DNA from: Adonisia turfae CCMR0081 | GTDB taxonomy: Bacteria > Cyanobacteriota > Cyanobacteriia > Phormidesmidales > Phormidesmidaceae | DNA: 62,663 bases | Assembly (NCBI RefSeq): GCF_011009555.1 | Contig: NZ_QXHD01000004.1 | Location: 2,585,661 to 2,648,323, forward strand | Reading direction: 5' to 3' | Part shown: in pieces, positions 17,051 to 25,545 of the stretch | Layout: every line of letters begins with the position of its first letter | Numbering within the stretch: the stretch's first letter is position 1 | Program-made: the position numbers and the translations under genes | Notes under the pieces: model-generated | Told to the model about the DNA's origin: nothing | What the model saw: only the letters and a program-made list of their open reading frames with translations | The model's database searches: none

Positions 17051-17308
17051 CTACTCAGTTTGAAATAGACGAATTAAATCATCCAGCTCAATATCATCTA
17101 ACGCTTTGTGGATCTTGTACTGCTGGGCAGGCTGGCTCAAAATAGCAATGACAGTTTCAATTGGCGGGCAGCAGGGTTCTTTGCACTGAAGTTGACTCAC
17201 CGAGATGCCAATATCCGGGTCGAGCTTCAGAAGGTCGTAAACCCAGGTCTTGATCTGTTGCAAAGCGGCTAGATTAGGTTTTGGGCGAGACTGAGAAAAC
17301 AGGTTCAT
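17051..17308 (-). CDS. Small conserved-looking protein with CKEPCCPP motif
   Basis: An 85-residue soluble protein, function unknown. After a basic N-terminus it has a helix (LQQIKTWVYDLLKLD), then VSQLQCKEPCCPPIETVIAI with cysteines at 42, 46 and 47, and a C-terminal helix rich in acids. The Cys-Pro cluster could bind a metal or form a redox site. Its start codon overlaps the stop of the 65-residue gene by four bases (ATGA), which indicates translational coupling. It is the last gene of the thrS operon under Zur box 4. Confidence 0.7.
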   Translation of the reverse strand: MNLFSQSRPKPNLAALQQIKTWVYDLLKLDPDIGISVSQLQCKEPCCPPIETVIAILSQPAQQYKIHKALDDIELDDLIRLFQTE

Positions 17309-17502
17309 GATTCCACCTCAATAACAACGTTGCTGATGTGGGTAATCAAGGTGCGGCCATCAGTGGGCATGACTTTGACATATCCACTGGCGATGCAATA
17401 TTCCACCGCAGATGACTCTAGCGTTTGGCTCGGAGCAATGAGCATTACCTTGACGTTCTCAAGATAATTAGTGGCATAGTGTTGGACGGCAGTCATAGAC
17501 AT
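17305..17502 (-). CDS. Small protein between thrS and the CKEPCCPP gene
   Basis: A 65-residue protein I do not recognise. It is soluble and beta-rich in appearance (VKVMLIAPSQTLESSAVEY, then VKVMPTDGRTLITHISNVVIEVES), with a single cysteine. It begins 74 bases after thrS ends and overlaps the next gene by four bases, so the three genes look like one transcript driven from Zur box 4. The coupling to the neighbour suggests the two small proteins act together. Confidence 0.65.
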   Translation of the reverse strand: MSMTAVQHYATNYLENVKVMLIAPSQTLESSAVEYCIASGYVKVMPTDGRTLITHISNVVIEVES

Positions 17503-17575
17503 TTACCTGATTGCTTGGACAACGTTGTGAAATCCAACAAGTTCACTTTAAACCGGTTGAAACCGAGGATGACAA

Positions 17576-19441
17576 CTAGCAGACAGACTTTTGTGCGATC
17601 GCATCTTGTAATTTCTCGATCACGTCTGGCACTGTCAGGGCTCCCAAATCACCACTCTGACGGGTGCGAACACCCAATGTCTGAGAATCCACTTCTCGCT
17701 GACCGATCACAGAAATAACCGGAATCTTCTCTAATTCTGCGGTGCGAATTTGTTTACCCAGACGCTCGCCGCTGCTATCTACCTCCACTCGGAAACCTTG
17801 TTGTTGCAATGTCTGGGCCACCTGATTGGCGTAGTCTCGCTGAGCATCGCTGACAGGCAACAGTCGTACTTGCACCGGAGCCAGCCACAGGGGAAACATC
17901 CCCGCATAGTTCTCCACCAAAATGCCGAAGAATCGTTCCAGGGAGCCAAAAATGGCCCGGTGAATCATAATCGGACGCTGTCGAGAGCCATCCGCCGCGA
18001 CGTACTGTAAGTCAAATCGCTCCGGCAGGTTAAAGTCTACTTGGATTGTGGAGCACTGCCATAGCCGACCAATAGCATCCTTGATCTTAATATCGATTTT
18101 GGGACCGTAGAAGGCACCCCCCCCCTCATCAATCACGTAGGCCCACTCTTTGATATCCAGTGCTTTTTTCAATGCTGAAGTGGCCAGTTCCCAAATGTCG
18201 TCGCTGCCCACAGACTTGGCCGGACGGGTGGAGAGATTCACCTCATAGTCGGTAAAGCCAAAGTCCGACAGAATTTGTTCTGTTAGGTTTAGCACCCCTA
18301 AAATCTCCTCTGTTACCTGCTCTGGCAAACAAAAAATGTGCGCATCATCCTGAGTAAAGCCGCGAACGCGCATCAGACCATGGAGCACCCCAGAGCGCTC
18401 ATAGCGGTATACCGTACCCAGTTCGGCCCAGCGAATCGGCAACTCCCGGTAAGAATGGAGCTGATGCTGATAGGTGAGCACATGGAAGGGACAGTTCATG
18501 GGTTTGAGCTGATACTGTTGCGCTTCTACAGCCATCTGCTCAAACATATTCTCCTGGTAAAAGTCCAGGTGCCCGGAGGTTTGCCAGAGGTCGCGATTGG
18601 CAATGTGGGGGGTATAGAGCAATTCATATCCCCCCTGCAGGTGAGCCTGACGCCAGTAGTCTTCGATCAACAGGCGCATGCGGGCTCCTTTGGGATGCCA
18701 AAATACCAGTCCGCCCCCAGCCGCCTCTTGAATACTAAACAGATTTAATGTCTGTCCCAGTTTGCGATGGTCGCGGCGTTTGGCTTCCTCTTTCTGCGTC
18801 AGGTAGGCCTTTAATTGTTCTGGCGTTTCCCAGGCGGTGCCGTAAATGCGTTGGAGCTGCGGTTGAGTTTCGTCGCCCCGCCAGTAGGCTCCGGCTACAC
18901 TTTCTAGGGCAAAGGCTTTAGGGTGTAGTTCGCCAGTGCGGCTCAGGTGAGGGCCTGCGCACAAATCCCACCAACAAGTCGCAGTATTAGCATCAGAGGT
19001 TTTCGTCGATGGTGAATCGAACAAGGACGGTTCTGCATTGGCTGGCAGCGGGTCAGGACAACCGATGTAGTATCGGGTGATCGGTTCATCGGCGGGAATG
19101 CCATCCAGAATCTCTAGCTTATAGGGTTCGTTTAGTTGCTCAATCTCAGTGCGGATGTCATCCCGTTCTACCGTTTCACGAATGATCGGTAGATTTTGCC
19201 CAATGATGCGCCGCATTTTTTTTGTGATCTGCTTTAAATCCTCAGGCGTAAATGGGTCAGCCCGGTCAAAGTCGTAGTAAAACCCCGTATCTGTGCAGGG
19301 GCCAATGGTGACTTTTGTCTCTGGAAACAGGGTTTGCACCGCCATGGCTAATACATGGGCACAGGTGTGGCGCAGCCGCGCTAGCTGCTCTACATCACCG
19401 GGGCTGGTTGCGGACTGTGGACGGGAGACTTGACTGACCAT
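17576..19441 (-). CDS. thrS: Threonyl-tRNA synthetase, zinc-starvation paralog
   Basis: This enzyme of 621 residues charges tRNA-Thr. It lacks the N-terminal TGS domain and starts with the editing domain, whose metal-site residues appear as HTCAH near residue 30 and DLCAGPH further on, so proofreading of serine should work. The class II catalytic core shows the three zinc ligands: the Cys in MNCPFH (about 318), the His in QDDAHIFC (about 367) and the His in IMIHRAIFG (about 492). The anticodon-binding domain ends the protein. Zur box 4 lies 15 bases upstream of the start. Zur-controlled second thrS genes are known from Anabaena; the ordinary copy is presumably elsewhere. Confidence 0.95.
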   Translation of the reverse strand: MVSQVSRPQSATSPGDVEQLARLRHTCAHVLAMAVQTLFPETKVTIGPCTDTGFYYDFDRADPFTPEDLKQITKKMRRIIGQNLPIIRETVERDDIRTEIEQLNEPYKLEILDGIPADEPITRYYIGCPDPLPANAEPSLFDSPSTKTSDANTATCWWDLCAGPHLSRTGELHPKAFALESVAGAYWRGDETQPQLQRIYGTAWETPEQLKAYLTQKEEAKRRDHRKLGQTLNLFSIQEAAGGGLVFWHPKGARMRLLIEDYWRQAHLQGGYELLYTPHIANRDLWQTSGHLDFYQENMFEQMAVEAQQYQLKPMNCPFHVLTYQHQLHSYRELPIRWAELGTVYRYERSGVLHGLMRVRGFTQDDAHIFCLPEQVTEEILGVLNLTEQILSDFGFTDYEVNLSTRPAKSVGSDDIWELATSALKKALDIKEWAYVIDEGGGAFYGPKIDIKIKDAIGRLWQCSTIQVDFNLPERFDLQYVAADGSRQRPIMIHRAIFGSLERFFGILVENYAGMFPLWLAPVQVRLLPVSDAQRDYANQVAQTLQQQGFRVEVDSSGERLGKQIRTAELEKIPVISVIGQREVDSQTLGVRTRQSGDLGALTVPDVIEKLQDAIAQKSVC

Positions 19442-19456
19442 GGAAAGTCAAAATTG

Positions 19457-19471
19457 GAATGATTATCATTC
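19457..19471. promoter_or_regulatory. Zur box 4 (upstream of thrS)
   Basis: The palindrome GAATGATTATCATTC ends 15 bases before the thrS start codon, overlapping where the transcript leader or promoter must be. It shares its core with the other four boxes. Confidence 0.87.
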
Positions 19472-19616
19472 TCAATTTATCACAGCGATCAAGAATTGAG
19501 TGCTTTGGCAATGGGTGGGGTTTCTTACTTCTTATCCTTGGTTAGGAGCAGGAATTTAATAATGTGAATGTGTCGATTTCTCCCCTCCCAGGAGGCAGGG
19601 TCTTTCGTGTTTACCA

Positions 19617-19885
19617 GAGAAAATCTGTAAGACTTATAACTTCATTCATACTGAATCGAGATATGATCGGAGGGAACCAAAATCGGTTGCTTGGGGTCCC
19701 TCCGAGTTCCCCTTCCCGGAAGTAATACAGCTATCCTAGTTAGGCAAACTGGGGTTTCCATGGCTAGGGCCGGGAGGCCGCCCTAGAACCCAGCCTACTG
19801 GGTTGTCCTCAATGGCATAAATAGGGGTTACGGTGGGGACTATTAATCAAATTATCGCATTGTTGTTTGGCACGATTTTGTTGGA
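19617..19885 (+). repeat. Dispersed repeat, copy 2
   Basis: High similarity to 6915-7146, in the same orientation, with an extra stretch of about 40 bases (19712-19755). The hairpins CTAGGGC/GCCCTAG and AACCCA/TGGGTT are kept; in the latter the G-T pair of copy 1 is A-T here, a compensatory-looking change. The first hairpin has one mismatch. The remaining intergenic DNA up to 20370 holds a hairpin (20276-20314) and two HIP1 sites, with no gene seen. Confidence 0.8.
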
Positions 19886-20275
19886 AGCTCTTTTTCATCG
19901 TAATTCCAAACGTTGGATACGGATATTCCGAAGGGTGGGCATGGCCCGCCTCCAAGTAGAGCATAGAGCATGTCTCTGATGAGATTGTTGCTGTACCATC
20001 GTTTGCTAGTGAGTTACAGCTGACGATTAAAGAGTCGTTGGGTTGGTTACTGGTATAAGACATGTGTAGTTGCCAGTAAGCTACATAACTTTTGGACCGA
20101 GCGATCGCACCCTCCTCAGACAGTGCGATCGCATCGCCTTAGCTAATCTTCACCTTTTTGGTCACAATCGCCTCTCGCAGGAGGATTCTGACAGGAGAGC
20201 TGCCCTAGCTAATCCAAATTATTTGGGTACATCAGGAAATAGGTAACTGCGGTCTGGATCTCTAGCAAGTAGGCC

Positions 20276-20314
20276 GACAACAGCAGTTAAGCAAATTTCT
20301 CAACTGCTGTTGTC
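20276..20314. terminator. Strong inverted repeat upstream of the membrane-protein gene
   Basis: GACAACAGCAGTT and AACTGCTGTTGTC form a perfect 13-base stem around a 13-base loop. No T-run follows on the plus strand. It could be a bidirectional terminator or an operator for the gene at 20371. Confidence 0.5.
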
Positions 20315-20370
20315 GTCGTGTCCAATCGCTCGTCAATAAGAGCAACGACAGACAGTTAGAGGCTAAAACG

Positions 20371-21033
20371 ATGCAAATGACCTATCTAAGACGTTGGATT
20401 CTGAGCAATGTTCTAGGGTTTGTGCTGTCGTTGCTGTCAATCTTTACAATAAAGCTATTAGGCCCCACAGGAAACGGACTGTCCGCAGCTGGATGGGGAT
20501 TGGGGTTATTTTTAGGGGGGATACAAGCATCTGTCCTTAGGCAGCGTTTACCCCAGTTAAAAATCTGGCACTGGATAGTCGCCACAGGTTTAGGGACCTA
20601 TGTCGGCTCGGCCCTTGCAGCCTTTAGTAATCTCTTGCAGGCTATGACTGGTCAGGGAATTCTCTTTATTGCATTGAAGTTTTTTCCCTCCTCTGTAGAT
20701 TCAATGCCATCTTCACTGATGTGGGGGATCTTGCTTATCGGCCATGGAATTTCTGTAGGTATATCCGTTGGGATTGCTCAAGTTTTAGTTTTACGTCAGC
20801 ATACCCCGAACTGGCGGCTGTGGTGGACTATGGGGGTAATTGGTTACACTCTAGGTGGAGCAATTGCCTTTTATGGTGTCTGGTCTATCGCAGGATCGTT
20901 TTTGGATATTTCTTGGGCTTCAATGGTCTTAGTTATTAGGGGACTCTGTCTTGGCGCAGTGGGTGGCGTGCTTTATGGCAGCATCACAGCCATGGCCCTT
21001 AAGAGCATCAGACCTCGACAACACAATCTTTAA
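20371..21033 (+). CDS. Hypothetical multi-pass membrane protein
   Basis: A 220-residue protein with about six hydrophobic segments (for example FVLSLLSIFTIKLLG, GLGLFLGGIQASVL, GIGVSVGIAQVLVL-like stretch and VLVIRGLCLGAVGGVLYGSI). Repeated motifs GxxLGGIQAxVLRQ and GIAQVLVLRQ followed by WxxW suggest an internal duplication of a three-helix unit. No family with known function is recognised. It stands alone, preceded by a strong inverted repeat. Confidence 0.7.
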   Translation: MQMTYLRRWILSNVLGFVLSLLSIFTIKLLGPTGNGLSAAGWGLGLFLGGIQASVLRQRLPQLKIWHWIVATGLGTYVGSALAAFSNLLQAMTGQGILFIALKFFPSSVDSMPSSLMWGILLIGHGISVGISVGIAQVLVLRQHTPNWRLWWTMGVIGYTLGGAIAFYGVWSIAGSFLDISWASMVLVIRGLCLGAVGGVLYGSITAMALKSIRPRQHNL

Positions 21034-21086
21034 CGAGTCATCTCAGTTTGAAGCGGCGGCATTTTCTCCTAATAGTTGTTGGATAG

Positions 21087-21160
21087 CTTAGGTGCAAAGG
21101 GTAAGTTTTTTCTAAGCAATGCAGTCTGAGGAGATCACAAAGATTATCCGCCACATCGGC
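21087..21160 (-). pseudogene. Relic fragment of a Uma2 gene
   Basis: The minus strand reads IADVADNLCDLLRLHCLE, nearly identical to HEDVADNLCDLLRLHCLE of the Uma2 protein at 24745-25386. Only this short segment is preserved, so an older Uma2 copy has been deleted here. Confidence 0.7.
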
Positions 21161-21220
21161 TATATCAATCTGTTCTCAAGGCACTGAGAGGATACTTCTG
21201 ACCTGAAAATGCTCATTTCA

Positions 21221-21814
21221 CTAGATAAATTCTGCAAGCTCAAGTGCTATTTGGTTTAATTTTTTCCGTGATAGCCCCATTCTTGCACGGACAGCCAAGG
21301 CGAACAACAAACTGCTAATGTGCCTGGCGATATTCTTGGGGTGTTGATCGAGAGCTGCTGCATCTTTGCTATATTCTGCGTTAATGATTTTTTCTATGGA
21401 TGTCTCCATGCGTTTGGTGAAATCTCTCAACGTATCGCGAATCTCATCATATTGAGAACTTGCAGGTAGGGCAGTGCCAACAAGAAGGCAACCTACAGAC
21501 GGACCGTCTGGAGTTGAATAAAACTTAGCCGCGGCAAGCAACATTTTCTGACAGGCTGCTTGAAGGGTTCCCGCACCTGAAAATTCCTTGACGATGTACT
21601 CATGAGCCTGAAGGGAATACTCCGCAACAACGCGAGTGAACAAGGCTTGTTTATCTCCGAACGCATTGTACAGACTCGGCTTTGACAGTCCCATAGCTTC
21701 TGAGATCGATTCATAGCTTGACGCCTCAAATCCTTCATTCAGAAACACTTTGGCGGCACGCTGTAGCACCTCCTCCTCGTTAAATTTTCTGGGTCGACCG
21801 GGTGACTTTTTCAT
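21221..21814 (-). CDS. TetR/AcrR family transcriptional regulator
   Basis: A 197-residue repressor with an N-terminal helix-turn-helix (KFNEEEVLQRAAKVFLNEGFEASSYESISEAMGLSKPSLYNAFGDKQALF), shown here only as family evidence, and a helical ligand-binding C-terminus. The ATG at 21814 was chosen because longer frames would run through the operator. It is divergent from the DJ-1 family gene, and the intergenic region carries two matching inverted sites, so it probably represses both itself and that operon. The ligand is unknown. Confidence 0.9.
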   Translation of the reverse strand: MKKSPGRPRKFNEEEVLQRAAKVFLNEGFEASSYESISEAMGLSKPSLYNAFGDKQALFTRVVAEYSLQAHEYIVKEFSGAGTLQAACQKMLLAAAKFYSTPDGPSVGCLLVGTALPASSQYDEIRDTLRDFTKRMETSIEKIINAEYSKDAAALDQHPKNIARHISSLLFALAVRARMGLSRKKLNQIALELAEFI

Positions 21815-21824
21815 GATTTTATTC

Positions 21825-21877
21825 TGTATCGTACAAAATTTTGACAACCTCGATTTAATTATGTACGATACCGTATA
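21825..21877. promoter_or_regulatory. Probable TetR operator region
   Basis: TGTATCGTACA (21825) and TGTACGATACCGTATA (21862) are inverted copies of one site, about 27 bases apart, in the divergent promoter region between the TetR gene and the DJ-1 gene. This is the layout expected for autoregulation. Confidence 0.7.
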
Positions 21878-21913
21878 TATTAGCTCTTAGCAAAAACATT
21901 GGAGCAAAAGATT

Positions 21914-22600
21914 ATGGTTGAGAAAAAGAAGGTCGGGATTTATATCTTCCCGCACGTGACGATGATGGATGCTTATGGACCCTTGCAGTTTTTCGCAATG
22001 GTTGATGAGTTTGAGACGTTTACGTTTTCCAAGACATCCGAACCCGTGATGTCGGATGCCGGTGCACTCTTGACCCCTCACTATGGGTTTGAGGATTGTC
22101 CCAAAATAGATGTTCTGGTTGTTGCCGGTGGTGGTAATGTATTGCCTCAGTTGAAAGACCAAGCGGTAATCGATTTCCTTCGGGAAGTAGGAGAACAGGC
22201 AGAATATGTCACCTCTGTCTGTACCGGAGGGTTAATCTTGGCAGAAGCTGGGCTCCTTGATGGACACCGAGCAGTAACCCATTGGACCTATGCAGAGCTG
22301 CTTGACAGCTACCCTAACGTCACACGAGTGGATGAACGGGTATGCATCTCCGGTAACCGGATTACTGGAGGCGGCATTACAGCGGGAATCGATTTCGCTA
22401 TTTCAGTGATTGCCAATGTCGTTGGCGAGCCTGCTGCCCATGTCATTCAGTTACTGTTCGAGTACCGTCCAGCTCCACCTTTCAATTCTGGTGGACCAGA
22501 GACGGCACCTCAATTCGCCGTAGATACCGTTCGCGGCAAAGTGGCAGAAATTGCTTCTGATCTTTGGGAGCACGTCAATAGCAAGGAAAGGGTGGCATGA
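21914..22600 (+). CDS. DJ-1/PfpI family protein
   Basis: A 228-residue cytosolic protein of the class I glutamine-amidotransferase-like superfamily (isonitrile hydratase/PfpI branch). The nucleophile elbow with its cysteine is visible in VTSVCTGGLILAEAGLL, followed by TTHW-like AVTHW. The ATG at 21914 has a GGAG ribosome site nine bases upstream and avoids a weaker TTG. It overlaps the SnoaL-like gene by four bases, so the two form an operon controlled by the divergent TetR protein. Relatives act as glyoxalases, hydratases or chaperones; the substrate here is unknown. Confidence 0.87.
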   Translation: MVEKKKVGIYIFPHVTMMDAYGPLQFFAMVDEFETFTFSKTSEPVMSDAGALLTPHYGFEDCPKIDVLVVAGGGNVLPQLKDQAVIDFLREVGEQAEYVTSVCTGGLILAEAGLLDGHRAVTHWTYAELLDSYPNVTRVDERVCISGNRITGGGITAGIDFAISVIANVVGEPAAHVIQLLFEYRPAPPFNSGGPETAPQFAVDTVRGKVAEIASDLWEHVNSKERVA

Positions 22601-22983
22601 TGAGTGGTTGCGTTAAAACCGTTATCGAGCAGCGCAATGCTGAAATGATGGAAGCGTTTGCTCGGCAAGATATCTCAGTATTAAAGGCGATGTATGCATC
22701 GGACGCCGTGTTGGTCTTTTCGAATGTTCCTAAGTTAACTGGACAGGCTGCGATCGGTAAGACATTCAACAGGATGTTTGAGGATGGTCTGAAAAAGTTG
22801 ACTCTATCGACAGAATCTTTCCATGACTTTGGAGATTATGCGTTGGAATTTGGAGCATATTCTCTCGAAATTGATAACAGTGTCGTAACGGATACCGGTA
22901 ATTATCAAGTCCTTTGGCAAAAGGTCATAGGGACATGGTTGATGGTCCAGGATATGGTGAGCAGTTCTCAACCAAGCTTATAG
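22597..22983 (+). CDS. SnoaL-like / DUF4440 NTF2-fold protein
   Basis: A 128-residue protein with the NTF2-like cone fold signature: an N-terminal helix (VIEQRNAEMMEAFARQDI), then MYASDAVLVFSNVPKLTGQAAI and a closing WQKVIGTWLMVQDM. Such proteins bind or isomerise small hydrophobic molecules. Its ATG overlaps the DJ-1 gene stop (ATGA), indicating coupled translation. No catalytic residues can be assigned. Confidence 0.8.
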   Translation: MMSGCVKTVIEQRNAEMMEAFARQDISVLKAMYASDAVLVFSNVPKLTGQAAIGKTFNRMFEDGLKKLTLSTESFHDFGDYALEFGAYSLEIDNSVVTDTGNYQVLWQKVIGTWLMVQDMVSSSQPSL

Positions 22984-23303
22984 TTACAGGCTGATTTCCG
23001 ACAACAACCTGTTCGATGCTATATCCCATCACCTTCAAAGAGTGTCGATTGCTGTGCTATGGATAGCATCGTCAAATTAGTTGTCCGTCAAACAAAGTTA
23101 GCACCAAATGCTCTCTAACTACTCGACCACCTGGTTTAAGCGGTGATGAACATCTCGCCGCTTAAACCAGTCTAATGCTGCGAGCTAGCAATCCTTTGAT
23201 CTTGATCTGCGTTTCTAGGAGTTCAAAAGCCTGCTAATCAAGGCTTTAATCCTGTCATATTCGAATACCCAGTAAAAAGTCATCAAATTTTTCTCATTAG
23301 CTT

Positions 23304-23714
23304 ATGAATCTGTTGAAAGATCTCATTCAGTTTTGGAAAGCGATGGGCACGTTGCCTTGGACAATCCGAATATGGGCAATCCTCTATCCATTGCCACAAG
23401 TTCTCGGCGGCTTGTATTTCATTCGCGAAACACCTGGACTGGTGATTCTGCTCGGTCGGGTGTTGTCCTTTATTATTGGGAGTCAAGTTCATCGTCGCCG
23501 ACCGTTCTCAAAACTCATCGGTCCCATCGGGCATGCGCATTGGCTGCTAATACTCCCTTACTTATTTCATCTACTCACGACACAAATGTTGGATAGAGGT
23601 TTGTACTGGTTTATCATGTATGTGTGTGTACTCACTATGGTGAGTGCGGCCATTGATATCCCTATTGCTGTGAGGTATTTTCAACGCGGTGACTCGTTCT
23701 ACAAACGAGACTAG
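23304..23714 (+). CDS. Hypothetical membrane protein
   Basis: A 136-residue protein with about three or four membrane helices (IWAILYPLPQVLGGLYFI, LVILLGRVLSFIIGSQV, HWLLILPYLFHLLTT, WFIMYVCVLTMVSAAIDI). The order of short helices with HRRRPFSKLIGP in a loop is not one I can name. It follows a 320-base gap (22984-23303) in which nothing was recognised. The next gene is 110 bases away on the same strand. Confidence 0.65.
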   Translation: MNLLKDLIQFWKAMGTLPWTIRIWAILYPLPQVLGGLYFIRETPGLVILLGRVLSFIIGSQVHRRRPFSKLIGPIGHAHWLLILPYLFHLLTTQMLDRGLYWFIMYVCVLTMVSAAIDIPIAVRYFQRGDSFYKRD

Positions 23715-23823
23715 AAAAATAGCCGTTCCAGACTGCACCTAACAAGCCTGTTGGAGCGGATTATTGAAAGATTACTGCGTTGTCAAATACTGACAACCGC
23801 TCAACAGAAACGTTAGCTATCCT

Positions 23824-24279
23824 TTGCATATGCTTACAGTTCTAGACGAAGCAGAAATGTGGCAACTCCACGCCGTGGTTTACCAGGATGACCTTCGTCT
23901 GATTCTCACAGAGATGTTCGTTGGCGAACCTGATGATGAACAAACCGATCCCAATCCGACAGTGCAGAAGCTTCTCCAAGGTAGTCGCCCGGTAGAAGTC
24001 AAAGATGAGAGCAGGATGATGTTGGTGAGATTTCCGCAGTCAATAGCATGGCAAGTTGTTGATGAATCCTATACCTCCTGGGACGACTACGAAGAGCGTG
24101 ATGATACAGGAGTGATTCAGGCTCTTTCCCGATCCAAGTATTTAGACTACGTCAATGCTAATCATGGTTGGTACAAAGACATTATCGGTTCTGCAAAGCA
24201 TTATCGAGTTTGGACGGGAGATGAAGTGATCGATGTGGTATCTTGCGAAAAGCCTGTTGTGGAACTGTGGGAGCCGTAA
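23824..24279 (+). CDS. Hypothetical protein, 151 residues
   Basis: A soluble acidic protein with no recognised domain. It has clear coding character: an alternating hydrophobic/charged pattern and motifs such as FPQSIAWQVVDESYTSWDDYEERD and VWTGDEVIDVVSCEKPVVELW. The pattern resembles small proteins found in cyanobacterial gene islands. It is followed by a 465-base gap. Confidence 0.65.
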   Translation: MHMLTVLDEAEMWQLHAVVYQDDLRLILTEMFVGEPDDEQTDPNPTVQKLLQGSRPVEVKDESRMMLVRFPQSIAWQVVDESYTSWDDYEERDDTGVIQALSRSKYLDYVNANHGWYKDIIGSAKHYRVWTGDEVIDVVSCEKPVVELWEP

Positions 24280-24339
24280 TCCTAAGAAACGGACGCAAAT
24301 AATCGGTGTCGCCAGCAAGTAAAATGGTACAATAGGTTC

Positions 24340-24440
24340 GTAATTATGTAGGGGTCTGCTTTCTAACTACCCTGTGGAGAGGGACGCTCGACTCACGCTC
24401 ACGGGTTGAGCTTTAAACAAATCTCTCACACCCCTGACCG
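24340..24440 (+). ncRNA. Possible structured small RNA (unassigned)
   Basis: In the 465-base gap after the 151-residue gene, a TACAAT -10-like hexamer (24328) precedes about 100 bases that fold into nested stems: AGGGGT (24350) with ACCCCT (24430), GAGAG (24377) with CTCTC (24423), and GCTCGAC (24386) with GTTGAGC (24405, one G-T pair). No tRNA or familiar small-RNA signature fits. Nothing else was seen in 24280-24744. Confidence 0.3.
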
Positions 24441-24744
24441 TTCACCGTTAGCCGCACAGTTCCTGCACCTAGATCTACATCTCAACTGCGTTTCTAAGCT
24501 TTTGGCTGCTCCGCTTTTCAGTCTTGCGTTTCTATCGTTGAATTATTCGGTATAGCCACGATAAATCTTTAGGTTTCTATTGTTATGTGATTAGTGCTTG
24601 CTTTTAGTCAGTCTGCTATACTTCATAAGTGTCGGTTTAGTTCTGTGTTTTTACCACATATTGCACCTGACGCGTTGCATCCCCGACGGCGATGATCTTT
24701 TTTGCCTCTGCCGCGCAGATGAATGCAATAGTTATCAATATTCT

Positions 24745-25386
24745 CTAATCTTCTTTCCATAAAGCCTTGGCCGTTACTACAAGTTCAGGGACAACAGTAG
24801 ACCTAATTTTGTTATCCCCGCGAAACTGTTGTGGCATACCAAATTCACCTGTCTCAGGGTCCATCGTGTAAACAGACACTGTAGATTGCTTCGGATGACC
24901 GATATACCGCATCCCCCCTAACGCGGCATAGTCAACGATCCAATACTCCTCAACACCAATAGATTCATACTCAGCCAGCTTAGTCAAATAGTCATCTCGC
25001 CAGTTTGTTGACACCACCTCAATCACTAATGGTGGAGCAATATAAGCCATCGCTGAGCTGGACAGCCCCTTCATCCGTTCCCATTCAGCCTTGGCAAAAA
25101 CAACAATATCACCACGTCTGGCAGTGTCTCGTCCATTCCGAGAACCAATAGAGATTAACTTGGAACGCTTAGGTATGAGGGGCAAATTTTTCTCTAAACA
25201 ATGCAGCCTAAGCAAATCACAAAGATTATCCGCCACATCCTCATGATTAGCAGTGGGATCGCTCATCGGCATCGGCTCACCCTCAATTAATTCATATAGA
25301 CGATCATCACTGCTATCCAACACAAGAAAATCTTGCAATGACAATGGTGATGGCGGCGAGGATATTAAATCAATTGCTTGGGTCAT
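24745..25386 (-). CDS. Uma2 family (DUF820) nuclease-fold protein
   Basis: A second intact Uma2 protein of 213 residues. It has SLQDFLVLDSSDDRLYELIEGEPM, the RRGDIVVFAKAEW segment, the core PPLVIEVVSTNWRDDYLTKLAEYESIGVEEYWIVDY with the glutamate and lysine of the PD-(D/E)XK fold, and a beta-strand tail. Copies of this family are numerous in cyanobacteria and their role is unsettled. A fragment of a close copy lies at 21087. It precedes the zur gene on the same strand but is separated by about 160 bases and does not look co-regulated. Confidence 0.9.
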   Translation of the reverse strand: MTQAIDLISSPPSPLSLQDFLVLDSSDDRLYELIEGEPMPMSDPTANHEDVADNLCDLLRLHCLEKNLPLIPKRSKLISIGSRNGRDTARRGDIVVFAKAEWERMKGLSSSAMAYIAPPLVIEVVSTNWRDDYLTKLAEYESIGVEEYWIVDYAALGGMRYIGHPKQSTVSVYTMDPETGEFGMPQQFRGDNKIRSTVVPELVVTAKALWKED

Positions 25387-25545
25387 ACTGCATCACCAAA
25401 TGCTGTCCAAATTCAAGACAAAGACTCTCAAGTCTACCGTTCTTATCGGCTTTCCACTTAGAGCCTTTAGGGTGTGCACCTATCTTAGACTATTAACATG
25501 ATTGTGATGCTTATCCCCTTTTTCTAGCTCGCTAAATCCAAAACC

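Noticed and set aside
24340..24440. tRNA, tmRNA, SRP RNA or 6S RNA in the gene-free gap
   Set aside because: No T-arm, anticodon arm or known conserved boxes could be matched; left as an unassigned RNA candidate.
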